Shown piece after piece: positions 6,957 through 12,610 of a DNA stretch of 14,634 nt. The translations under genes and the position numbers were made by a program. The stretch is taken from assembly GCA_038200435.1 (NCBI GenBank), contig JBBPXY010000088.1:1-14634 (forward strand), written 5' to 3'. The notes under the pieces are model-generated. The model saw only the letters and a list, made by a program, of their open reading frames with translations, made no database searches and was not told the DNA's origin. This stretch comes from JBBPXY01 sp038200435 (GTDB lineage: Bacteria; Actinomycetota; Thermoleophilia; Solirubrobacterales; Solirubrobacteraceae). Numbering within the stretch: the stretch's first letter is position 1; each line of letters opens with the position of its first letter.

Positions 6957-7336
6957 CCGATCCTGTGCGTGTGTTCCTCTGCGACGACGTCGCAGAGATC
7001 CGCGTGCTCATGCGCTTCACCGTTGAGGAGGATCCGGCGCTGAAGGTGGTTGGCGAGGCCGCCGACGGCGAGCAAGGCGCGCGCGGCGTGACCGACACCG
7101 GTGCCGACGTGATCCTGCTCGACCTCTCCATGCCCGGGATGGACGGTCTCGAGGCGATACAGCTGATCCGCGGCTCGGCGCCGGATACCGGCATCGTGGT
7201 GCTGTCCGGCTTCTCGGCCTCGCGCCTCGGCCAGACCGCGCTCGATCTCGGTGCCGACCGCTACCTCGAGAAGGGTGAGCCCGGCGAGGTCATCCGCGAG
7301 ACGATTCGTACCGTCGCCTCGGAGCGGCGGGCGTGA
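6953..7336 (+). CDS. Stand-alone response-regulator receiver protein (CheY-like)
   Basis: 127 residues that are entirely one receiver domain with no output domain. The acidic pair D11-D12 (FLCDD) binds Mg2+, D57 in LLDLSMPGMDG is the phospho-acceptor, S85 (VVLSG) is the switch hydroxyl and K107 (YLEKG) the conserved lysine, so it should be phosphorylatable. No histidine kinase is encoded nearby, making it an orphan. GTG 6953 is preferred because it begins the protein just before the first strand and overlaps a mini-ORF stop; GTG 6941 is in frame and adds four residues. It is transcribed divergently from cysH. A link to sulfur control is possible but nothing in the protein shows one; it could equally act by protein-protein contact in another pathway. 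Confidence 0.92.
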   Translation: MTDPVRVFLCDDVAEIRVLMRFTVEEDPALKVVGEAADGEQGARGVTDTGADVILLDLSMPGMDGLEAIQLIRGSAPDTGIVVLSGFSASRLGQTALDLGADRYLEKGEPGEVIRETIRTVASERRA

Positions 7337-7415
7337 TGAACTAGATGACTGATTCCACGACCCTGCGCGTCCGGATGACAGCGCATACGGTCGCTGGATC
7401 TGCGTCATCGGGCTC

Positions 7416-7436
7416 GTCTTTGGCTCCACCAAAGAC
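7416..7436. terminator. Perfect 8-bp hairpin between convergent genes, probable bidirectional terminator
   Basis: GTCTTTGG (7416-7423) and CCAAAGAC (7429-7436) are exact inverted repeats around the 5-nt loop CTCCA. It lies in the 178-bp gap between the receiver gene (ends 7336, +) and the epsilon-like gene (ends 7515, -), where a shared terminator is expected. There is no U-run on either side, so it is not a classical intrinsic terminator; GC-rich actinobacteria commonly lack the U-tract. The rest of 7337-7514 holds no gene I can support. Confidence 0.5.
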
Positions 7437-7514
7437 TTCGCCCTGCTCGGCCTGAACGGCGCAAGTCAGCACCTGCGCCGCCCCCGGCCACACACGGCCG
7501 CGAAATCAATCATC

Positions 7515-7736
7515 TCAACCCCAGGGGTGCGGGTCGCCCCAGGGCTCCGGCGCTGAGGCGCCGCGACCGAGGCCTTCGAGGCGCGCGGCGCGCAGCCACG
7601 GGTTGGTTCGTTGCGGCGGCGCCGCTGGTGGCGGTGCCGTGTCGCGGATGAACCGCTCGACAGCGGCGATGACCGCCGCGGCCTCCGCGGGCGAGGCGCT
7701 CGTACCGAGCAGGGTCAAGCGAGGACGGCGGTTCAA
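7515..7736 (-). CDS. accE: Acyl-CoA carboxylase epsilon-like small subunit
   Basis: A 73-residue protein with the short actinobacterial epsilon-subunit layout. An opening strand and helix (PRLTLLGTSASPAEAAAVIA, then AVERFIRDT) is followed by a Pro/Ala linker and a Trp-containing tail (NPWLRAARLEGLGRG) ending in PWGDPHPWG. In Streptomyces and mycobacteria epsilon stabilises the alpha-beta carboxylase complex. Translation likely starts at TTG 7736, with GAGG (7744-7747) about 7 nt upstream; there is no ATG. The cysI stop lies only 9 nt upstream, so the gene is co-transcribed with cysI rather than with the alpha or beta genes found at the two ends of this window. The sequence is short, so the family call is moderate; a lineage-specific small protein is the alternative. 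Confidence 0.68.
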   Translation of the reverse strand: MNRRPRLTLLGTSASPAEAAAVIAAVERFIRDTAPPPAAPPQRTNPWLRAARLEGLGRGASAPEPWGDPHPWG

Positions 7737-7745
7737 CTTGAGACC

Positions 7746-9557
7746 TCAGACCGCGCACTCGCCCTCGCCGCGGACCACGGCGTAGGGCTCGTTGCGGTTC
7801 CAGTCGATGAAGTGGTTCATCGTCTCGAGCGAGAACTCGACGGGTAGGGCGAGGTCGGTGAGGAGCTTCTCGAAGTAGCCCGCATCCTGCCGCGCCACCC
7901 ACGGGTTGAAATCCTCGGCCTCGTCGCGCTCGGCCTGGTAGGTGCGGATGATCCGCTCGATCGCGTCGGGCACCCGCTTGGCGGGCAGGCGCGCCTTGAG
8001 CCGGGCACCGAACACGACCTTGCCGTCCTCGTAGTCGCCACCGAGGTGCGCGATGTAGGCGGGGATCGTGTGATCTCCGACCTTGATCGAGGCTCCGTAG
8101 AGCCCGATGTTGCCGACATGGTGCTGAGAGCAGCCGTTGGGGCACCCGGACATCTTGATGTGCAGCTTGTTGACGAGCGGATCGTCGATCGCCATCGCTT
8201 CGAGGCGCTCCTGCACGACCTGGTTGAGGCCCATCGACGACGTGATGCCGAGCTTGCAAGAATCGGTGCCCGGGCACGAGACGACGTCGGTGACCTTCTC
8301 GCCCCCGGCGTCGCCGAGGCCGTGGTCGGAAAGACGGCGCCACACGTCGTAGAGCGCTTCATCGTGCACCCAGCGCAGGACGAGGTTCTGCCACATGGTC
8401 GTGCGGGCGTACCCGCCCGAGAACTCGCGGGTGATGGCGGCGAGGCCGCGCAGCTGCTCCGGAGTGAGGTCGCCGCGCGTGATCTTGATCTCGACCGCCG
8501 AGAACCCGGCCTGGCGCTGCGGGCGGACGTTGTCTCCCACCCAGCGGTCAAAGGCGCGGGAGTCGCCGTTGGGCGATCCGGAGGAGAGCGGCGCCGCCGG
8601 GGCGCCGGCCTCCTCGTCGTGGACGAACGGCTCGAGCGTGAAGTCGCGCTCGGCGACCCAGTCGCCCTTGAGCTCCTCGTCGACCAGCTCCCGGAACGCC
8701 TCGATGCCGATCTTGTCGACCAGGACCTTGATGCGCGCGCGGGCGCGGTTCTTGCGCAGGAAGTCCTGGCGGTCGAAGATGCGCAGGCAGGCCTCGGTGA
8801 CCTTGAGGTACTCGCCGTCGTCGGCCGACACGAACTCGCGCACCGTCTGCGCGATCCGGGGCATGATCGACGTGCCGCCGCCTACGCGCAGCTCGAATCC
8901 GCGGACGCCGTCCTGGACGCGAGGGATGAAGCCGACGTCGTGGATGCCGACGACCGCGCGGTCGGCGTCACTCGCGGAGAACGCGGTCTTCACCTTGCGC
9001 GGCATGAGCTGGAAGTCGGGGTGCCGGACGAAGTAGCGGACGTAGGCGCCGGCGTAGGGCGTCGGATCGAAGAGCTCGTCCTGGAGGATCCCCGCCCACG
9101 GGTCGCCGGTGACGTTGCGCATCGTGTTGCCACAGCCCTCGCGGGAGGAGAGGCCGGACTCGCCCAGGTCCCGGATGAGCTGGGCGGCATCGGGCAGCGG
9201 GATGTGGTGCATCTGGATGTTCTGACGCGTGGTGATGTGACCCTTGTTGAGCGGGACGTAGCGCTCGATGCCGTCAGCGAACGCCTCCATCTGCTCGGGC
9301 GAGATCCCGCCGAACGGAAGCTTCACGCGGATCATCTGGCGATCGGGCTGGCGCTGCCCGTAGACGCCTTGCTTGAGCCGGAACCCGATGAACTCGAGCT
9401 CCTCCTGCTCGCCGCGGAGGAAGCGTCCCGACTCCGTGTCGAAGTCATCGAACTCCTGCCTGATGATCGGGATAACGTGCCCGGGCACGTCCTCGATGAC
9501 CTCGGGGTTGTTCAGCGAGCCCGCGCGGCCCTTGTGCTCGGTGGTTGTCGGCTCCAT
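7746..9557 (-). CDS. cysI: Siroheme/[4Fe-4S] sulfite reductase, ferredoxin-type (nitrite/sulfite reductase family)
   Basis: Six-electron reduction of sulfite to sulfide. 603 residues with the two-fold repeat of the family: a ferredoxin-like half-domain (about 45-120) and a siroheme half with TTRQNIQMHH (109-118) and GNTMRNVTG (143-151), then a second copy from about 345. The cluster and siroheme cysteines are C428 and C434 (SCPGTDSCKLG) and C472 and C476 (SGCPNGCSQHH). The CPNGC-Q-H-H form is shared with nitrite reductases, so sequence alone does not exclude nitrite; the neighbouring rhodanese and the cys genes favour sulfite. Ferredoxin rather than a flavoprotein partner is inferred from the absence of cysJ. 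ATG 9557 follows a -10-like TATATT by six bases. A C-terminal tail of about 50 residues after the catalytic domain ends in GECAV. Followed 9 nt later by the epsilon-like gene. Confidence 0.93.
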   Translation of the reverse strand: MEPTTTEHKGRAGSLNNPEVIEDVPGHVIPIIRQEFDDFDTESGRFLRGEQEELEFIGFRLKQGVYGQRQPDRQMIRVKLPFGGISPEQMEAFADGIERYVPLNKGHITTRQNIQMHHIPLPDAAQLIRDLGESGLSSREGCGNTMRNVTGDPWAGILQDELFDPTPYAGAYVRYFVRHPDFQLMPRKVKTAFSASDADRAVVGIHDVGFIPRVQDGVRGFELRVGGGTSIMPRIAQTVREFVSADDGEYLKVTEACLRIFDRQDFLRKNRARARIKVLVDKIGIEAFRELVDEELKGDWVAERDFTLEPFVHDEEAGAPAAPLSSGSPNGDSRAFDRWVGDNVRPQRQAGFSAVEIKITRGDLTPEQLRGLAAITREFSGGYARTTMWQNLVLRWVHDEALYDVWRRLSDHGLGDAGGEKVTDVVSCPGTDSCKLGITSSMGLNQVVQERLEAMAIDDPLVNKLHIKMSGCPNGCSQHHVGNIGLYGASIKVGDHTIPAYIAHLGGDYEDGKVVFGARLKARLPAKRVPDAIERIIRTYQAERDEAEDFNPWVARQDAGYFEKLLTDLALPVEFSLETMNHFIDWNRNEPYAVVRGEGECAV

Positions 9558-9563
9558 CTCTGA

Positions 9564-9569
9564 AATATA
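9564..9569 (-). promoter_or_regulatory. Probable -10 element of cysI
   Basis: TATATT on the minus strand is separated from ATG 9557 by six bases (TCAGAG), the same spacing as at cysH, predicting a leaderless cysI mRNA. It lies in the 30-bp gap after the rhodanese gene, so cysI may be transcribed both by read-through and from its own start. Confidence 0.45.
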
Positions 9570-9593
9570 CCTAACCCGGATCGGTTATTAGGT
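9569..9593. promoter_or_regulatory. Nested inverted repeats overlapping the cysI promoter, candidate operator
   Basis: The outer arms ACCTAA (9569-9574) and TTAGGT (9588-9593) are exact complements. The inner arms TAACC (9572-9576) and GGTTA (9583-9587) flank CGGATC. The inner pair is centred about 10 bp upstream of the -10 box, a usual position for a repressor or activator site. It also covers the rhodanese stop codon. No known sulfur-regulator consensus (for example the McbR TAGAC-N6-GTCTA site) is matched. Confidence 0.4.
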
Positions 9594-9881
9594 GTCAAGC
9601 GGGCGGCCGTCGGCCTGCCACGCCTCGACCCCGCCGGCGAGGCTCGCCGCATCCCGGCCCGACACGCGGAAGGCCTCTGCCGCCATCGACGACCGGCCGC
9701 CAGCGCGACAGTAGAAGACGACGGGTCCGTCGGGAATCTCAGCGGCCCGCTCCTGCAACTCGGGGAGCGGGACATGGACGGCTCCGGGAAGGTGGCCCTC
9801 GGCCCATTCCTCGCTCGTACGCACGTCGACGAGCGTGGCGTCGGTTCCGGCCGCCTCGGCGGGTGAGACTTCGGACTCCAT
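9588..9881 (-). CDS. Single-domain rhodanese (sulfurtransferase)
   Basis: A 97-residue rhodanese homology domain. LVDVRTSEEWAEGHLPGAVH (17-36) is the CH2A-type signature, and the active-site loop C58-RAGGRS is intact, so the persulfide-forming cysteine is present. The C-terminal LAGGVEAWQADGRPL is also typical. Single-domain proteins of this GlpE/PspE size move sulfane sulfur from thiosulfate or persulfides to thiols. It lies 30 bp upstream of cysI on the same strand and probably shares a transcript, which suggests it feeds or detoxifies sulfur around sulfite reduction (inference). ATG 9881 is the only good start; a weak TAGTCT lies 11 nt upstream. Confidence 0.93.
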   Translation of the reverse strand: MESEVSPAEAAGTDATLVDVRTSEEWAEGHLPGAVHVPLPELQERAAEIPDGPVVFYCRAGGRSSMAAEAFRVSGRDAASLAGGVEAWQADGRPLDT

Positions 9882-9946
9882 TGACGAGGGTGAGACTAGC
9901 CGTGCTGCTTAGCGGTTCTCTCCGGCGCGGGCTATCGTGGCGGCGC
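9882..9946. promoter_or_regulatory. 65-bp divergent intergenic region with two candidate -10 boxes
   Basis: It separates the rhodanese (-) from the ornithine cyclodeaminase family gene (+). On the + strand TATCGT (9933-9938) lies 8 nt before ATG 9947; on the - strand TAGTCT (9898-9893) lies 11 nt before ATG 9881. Neither start has a Shine-Dalgarno, so leaderless or near-leaderless transcripts are likely in both directions. -35 elements are not convincing. Confidence 0.35.
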
Positions 9947-10894
9947 ATGCCCGAGTTGCCCGTCCTGGATGGCGACGCGGTGCTGGCGGCCGTGTCCCCC
10001 GAGCAGGCGATCGAGCGCGTCGCGGAGGCCTTCGTCCTCCACCGGCGCGGCGAGTGGGTAATGCCGTCGAAGGTCTATCTGCCGAGCCCGCCGGGCGGCG
10101 ATTTCCGCGCGATGCCCGCGCGCGGGGGCGAGCTCGCGTTGCTCAAGTGGATCACGTCGTTCCCCGGAAATCCTGGTCTCGGTCTGCCGACGGTGACCGG
10201 TCTGGTGTGCCTCTCCGACGCGACGACCGGCAGCCTGGTCGCGTTGCTCGACGCGGGCGCGGTGACCGCGTTGCGTACGGGCGCGGTGGCGGCGGTGGCT
10301 TCTCGGGCTCTGGCTCGTCCGGATGCATCGACCGTGGGCGTGATCGGCTGTGGTCTTCACGGCGCGTGGGCGGCGCGGTGTCTGGCTGCTGCGGGATACA
10401 GGCCGGGCGTCTGCTTCGACCCTCGAATCGAGGAAGCAGGGCGGTTGGCCTCGGAGCTTGGGTGGCGGGCAGGGTCGTCGGCCGAGGCGTTGGGCGGTGA
10501 TGTCGTCTGCTGTGTCACGCCGGGTAGTGAGGTGGTGGTCGGCGTTGACGATCTACGGCCGGGCGCGCACCTGAACATGCTCGGCGCGGATGGGCCGGGT
10601 AAGGCGGAGGCATCGGTGGAGGCCGTCATAGCCTGCGAGCTCTTCTGCGACGAGTGGGATCAGGCCGCTCATGGGGGCGAGCTCACGGGGGCGATTGAGG
10701 CCGGGCTGGTGAGGCGTGAGCGCGTAACCGAGCTGGGAGCCGTTCTGGCGGGCGAAGCGCCGGGGCGCTCGGGCTCCGAGGCCGTGACCCTGTTCGACTC
10801 GACCGGCCTTGCCATCCAGGATCTCGCTGTGGCCGGCGCCGCACTCGAGGCGTGGCGGGAGGGCCGCGTGGAGGCGCAGGTGGTTCGGCTCTAG
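9947..10894 (+). CDS. Ornithine cyclodeaminase / mu-crystallin / ketimine reductase family protein
   Basis: A 315-residue NAD(P)-dependent enzyme of the family that includes ornithine cyclodeaminase, archaeal alanine dehydrogenase and ketimine reductase. It shows the substrate-side lysine in LLKWITSFPGN (K68), the TALRTGA segment (R110-T111), a Rossmann loop VIGCGLHGAWAA (132-143), and GADGPGKAE carrying the catalytic-type aspartate D215. SGSEAVTLFDSTGLAIQDLA (275-294) is the usual closing block. The length is normal. The substrate cannot be read from sequence: cyclisation of ornithine, reduction of a cyclic imine and amino-acid dehydrogenation are all possible. ATG 9947 is the family start; the frame stays open upstream. 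Its TAG overlaps the stop of the convergent cupin within a CTAG palindrome. Confidence 0.9.
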   Translation: MPELPVLDGDAVLAAVSPEQAIERVAEAFVLHRRGEWVMPSKVYLPSPPGGDFRAMPARGGELALLKWITSFPGNPGLGLPTVTGLVCLSDATTGSLVALLDAGAVTALRTGAVAAVASRALARPDASTVGVIGCGLHGAWAARCLAAAGYRPGVCFDPRIEEAGRLASELGWRAGSSAEALGGDVVCCVTPGSEVVVGVDDLRPGAHLNMLGADGPGKAEASVEAVIACELFCDEWDQAAHGGELTGAIEAGLVRRERVTELGAVLAGEAPGRSGSEAVTLFDSTGLAIQDLAVAGAALEAWREGRVEAQVVRL

Positions 10895-11336
10895 GAGGGC
10901 ATGAAGTCGTACTGGGACGCGAGCCGGGCCATCTCCGCGGGGTCGGGCTGTCCATTGGAGGTCAACGCGGCGACCTCCTTGAGGTACTGCTCGAGACCGG
11001 CCGGGGTCTGGAGGTTGAGCAGACGGGCCGGTTGGTTGCTGGGGTTCGAGACCGTATGGACGTTGCCCGGCGGCACGAGCACGAACGTACCTGCGGCTCC
11101 CACCTTTCTGCTCCTCGCCGACGAGGAACGTCACCGTGCCCTCGAGCACATAGAAGATGTCCGTTATCTCCCGGTGCGTATGTGGCACCGGGCCGGGGAA
11201 CCCCGGCGCGAGGGTGAATTCGGTGATAGATAGGGCCCCGGCCGTCGTGTCGCCCTCGGCCTTGAACCAAAGGTTGGAGTCGCCCAGCGCGAGCGCCGTG
11301 CCTTCCGGGATCCAGGAAGACGGGTTCCGCCGGCAC
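10891..11336 (-). pseudogene. Cupin-domain protein broken by two single-base frameshifts
   Basis: Three frames together encode one cupin. The N-terminus (VPAEPVFLDP) is in one frame, the middle (EGTALALGDSNLWFKAEG to FLVGEEQK) in a second, and the C-terminal part (VGAAGTFVLVPPGNVHTVSN to YDFMPS) in a third. Cupin motif 1 (PHTHRE...VLEG) and motif 2 (G-X5-P-X-G-X2-H-X3-N) are both intact, so the metal ligands survive. The breaks lie near 11307-11313 and near 11102-11105; each is repaired by removing one base. From GTG 11336 to the stop is 446 nt, and 446 minus two bases gives 147 residues, a normal length for these quercetinase-like cupins. A TACGAT lies six bases before GTG 11336. Recent pseudogene or sequencing/assembly error are both possible. 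Its stop overlaps that of the convergent upstream neighbour. Confidence 0.8.
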
Positions 11337-11342
11337 CGGCCG

Positions 11343-11348
11343 ATCGTA
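11343..11348 (-). promoter_or_regulatory. Possible -10 element of the cupin gene
   Basis: TACGAT is followed by six bases and GTG 11336, the same -10 to start-codon spacing seen at cysH and cysI. It supports this GTG as the original start of the broken cupin gene. No -35 is evident. The 54-bp gap to 11391 also carries the ribosome binding site of the next + strand gene. Confidence 0.3.
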
Positions 11349-11390
11349 TGCGACTTCAGGATCAGCGCCAGGTTGCCGAGAAAAGGAGTA

Positions 11391-11597
11391 GTGAACGTCG
11401 ACAGCCAACACGTCGCCCGCCTCTACGAGATCGCCGCGTTCGAGCGCCCGCTCACCGACGTCGAGCGCCTCGACGCGGGCCTCGCCGCCCAACTCGACGC
11501 CGCACACGTCGCCTGCCTCTGGGAGCGCGCCGCCCTCGAAGGCCCCCTCGGCGAGCGAGCCCTGCACGAGCTCGAGCTCGACCTGCGCGCCGCGTAG
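11391..11597 (+). CDS. Small hypothetical protein made of two ~32-residue repeats
   Basis: 68 residues from GTG 11391, with AAGGAG immediately upstream (11383-11388) but only 2 nt of spacing, which is short. Residues 7-38 begin HVARLYEIAAFERPL and residues 39-68 begin HVACLWERAALEGPL. Ten of the first fifteen positions are identical, so the protein is a tandem duplication of a leucine-rich helical unit. It is acidic (pI low by eye), lacks membrane segments and ends LDLRAA. I do not recognise a family. It is oriented with the downstream DUF559 gene, 36 bp away. Codon bias (C/G third positions, LEA-type helices) and the clear RBS support a real gene, but it is short. Confidence 0.58.
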   Translation: MNVDSQHVARLYEIAAFERPLTDVERLDAGLAAQLDAAHVACLWERAALEGPLGERALHELELDLRAA

Positions 11598-11600
11598 GGG

Positions 11601-11633
11601 GCGGACTACGAGCTCCGCGGACCTAGGAGGTCC
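11601..11633 (+). promoter_or_regulatory. Two adjacent hairpins, the second burying the Shine-Dalgarno of the DUF559 gene
   Basis: GCGGA (11601-11605) pairs with TCCGC (11614-11618). Next, GGACCT (11619-11624) pairs with AGGTCC (11628-11633) around a 3-nt loop. The second stem contains AGGAGG (11625-11630), the only ribosome binding site for GTG 11634, which follows directly. The structure could limit translation of the DUF559 gene or end transcription of the small upstream gene; the absence of a U-run favours the former. Confidence 0.4.
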
Positions 11634-12584
11634 GTGAGCGAGTGGCGAAAAGCGGACGCATACCGACCGGAAATCGACACTCAGCGAGACGCAGTTCTCT
11701 ACGCCCTCGGTCACGCCCAGCACGGCATCGCGAGTCGTCAGCAACTTCGCGACGCCGGTATTGGCTCGCGGACTATTCGACGGCTGGTTGAAGCTCACCG
11801 GCTGATCGTCGTGCACAGCGGGGTCTACGCGGTTGGGCATTCGCAACTGCGACCTCAGGGCTACCGGCTCGCCGCCGTACTCGCGTGCGGTAGTGGAGCC
11901 CGGCTCTCGCACAGGTCTGGAACCGCCGCTTGGGGACTGCTCGAGGACTGGAGACAGTGCATCGACGTGACCGTGCCCGCTGGGAGTGCCAGAGGCCTCA
12001 CCCTTCCTGGATTGGTCGTGCACCGGGCGCGTCTTGCGGACGTTGATTGCGCTGAGGTCGACGGGATTCCGGTCACTTCAGTGCCCCGAACCCTCGTCGA
12101 TCTCGCCGGCTCGGGCCCTCGGCGGCTTGTAGCCCGGGCCGTGGACGCTGCCTTGGTGCAACGCGTCTACGACCAGCGTGCCGTTGACGAGATCTTGAGG
12201 CGTAAGCCCACCTTGCGCGGCGTCGCCGTTCTCCGTTCCGTCCTCGAAGAACGTCATCCCGACTCGCACAGGACGCGGTCGGAGATGGAGGCGATCGCGC
12301 TCGAGAAGTTGGCACCCTCTGGTCTGCAACGGCCTCGGGTCAACGCGTGGCTGGCCGATCTCTGCGTCGAGGTCGACCTGCTCTGGGAAGGGGAGAGGCT
12401 TGCTGTCGAGCTCGACAGTCGGCGATACCACGCCCACCGTACGCGCGAGGACGCCGGGCGCGGCGCTCTCCTAGAGTCGTTCGGCTACCGAGTGCTTCGG
12501 TTCGGTTGGGGCGACATCACCGCTGGCCCCTTCGTCGCCGAAGTCTCGAGGGGTTTGGTCGAGTGTCGAAAAGCGGACGCATAG
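11634..12584 (+). CDS. AbiEi-like antitoxin-domain / DUF559 (Vsr-type nuclease fold) protein
   Basis: 316 residues. The N-terminal part (about 16-75) is the winged-helix domain seen in type IV AbiEi antitoxin-like proteins: HGIASRQQLRDAGI, then RRLVEAHRLIVVHSGVYAVG. A middle AbiEi-C-like region (SHRSGTAAWGLL, then GIPVTSVPRTLVDLA) follows. The last ~100 residues form the DUF559 endonuclease-like fold related to very-short-patch repair enzymes: E218 in RSEMEA, D248 in VEVDLLW, E259-L-D261 in AVELDSRRYH, and YRVLRFGWGDI. Such genes are common as single copies in actinobacteria without a partner toxin; function is unknown. GTG 11634 has AGGAGG only 3 nt upstream. Both the N-terminal EWRKADAYRPEID and the C-terminal ECRKADA are encoded by copies of a 44-bp repeat, so a shorter original protein is possible. 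Third-position GC looks lower than in neighbours, which hints at transfer. Confidence 0.85.
   Translation: MSEWRKADAYRPEIDTQRDAVLYALGHAQHGIASRQQLRDAGIGSRTIRRLVEAHRLIVVHSGVYAVGHSQLRPQGYRLAAVLACGSGARLSHRSGTAAWGLLEDWRQCIDVTVPAGSARGLTLPGLVVHRARLADVDCAEVDGIPVTSVPRTLVDLAGSGPRRLVARAVDAALVQRVYDQRAVDEILRRKPTLRGVAVLRSVLEERHPDSHRTRSEMEAIALEKLAPSGLQRPRVNAWLADLCVEVDLLWEGERLAVELDSRRYHAHRTREDAGRGALLESFGYRVLRFGWGDITAGPFVAEVSRGLVECRKADA
11639..11682 (+). repeat. 44-bp direct repeat, copy 1 (at the DUF559 start)
   Basis: Aligned with copy 2 at 12560-12603 it matches 39 of 44 bases, including the uninterrupted blocks CGAAAAGCGGACGCATA and GACCGGAAATCG. The element begins near GAGTGGCG and ends in CGACACTC. The GAGTGTCG at the start of copy 2 is the exact complement of this end, so the ancestral unit probably had short terminal inverted repeats. 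It lies in frame within the first codons of the gene. Confidence 0.8.
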
Positions 12585-12603
12585 TGACCGGAAATCGCTA
12601 CTC
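12560..12603 (+). repeat. 44-bp direct repeat, copy 2 (over the DUF559 stop)
   Basis: Same orientation as copy 1, 921 bp apart. It starts GAGTGTCG, holds the TAG stop of the DUF559 gene inside it and runs 19 bp past the stop toward the convergent carboxyltransferase gene. Differences from copy 1 are at one base early, two in the middle (which convert a Tyr codon region into the stop) and two near the end. Confidence 0.8.
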
Positions 12604-12610
12604 GACCCGC

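Noticed and set aside
7353..7556. Open + strand frame after the response regulator containing a hydrophobic stretch (WICVIGLVFG)
   Set aside because: No start codon in a usable position, it runs across the hairpin and into the antisense of the epsilon-like gene, and nothing matches a family. Possibly a decayed remnant, but not supportable.
8046..9563. 505-codon + strand open frame opposite cysI
   Set aside because: Shadow frame; the minus strand encodes a complete sulfite reductase with all four cluster cysteines.
11192..11207. Perfect GC hairpin GCCGGGG-AA-CCCCGGC
   Set aside because: It lies inside the cupin coding sequence where it encodes the conserved PGFPGP turn; best explained by Pro/Gly codons rather than a regulatory role.
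10962..12023. 353-codon minus strand open frame over the cupin and DUF559 start
   Set aside because: It combines antisense of two + strand genes with one of the frameshifted cupin frames; the translation is not protein-like apart from the short cupin N-terminal piece.
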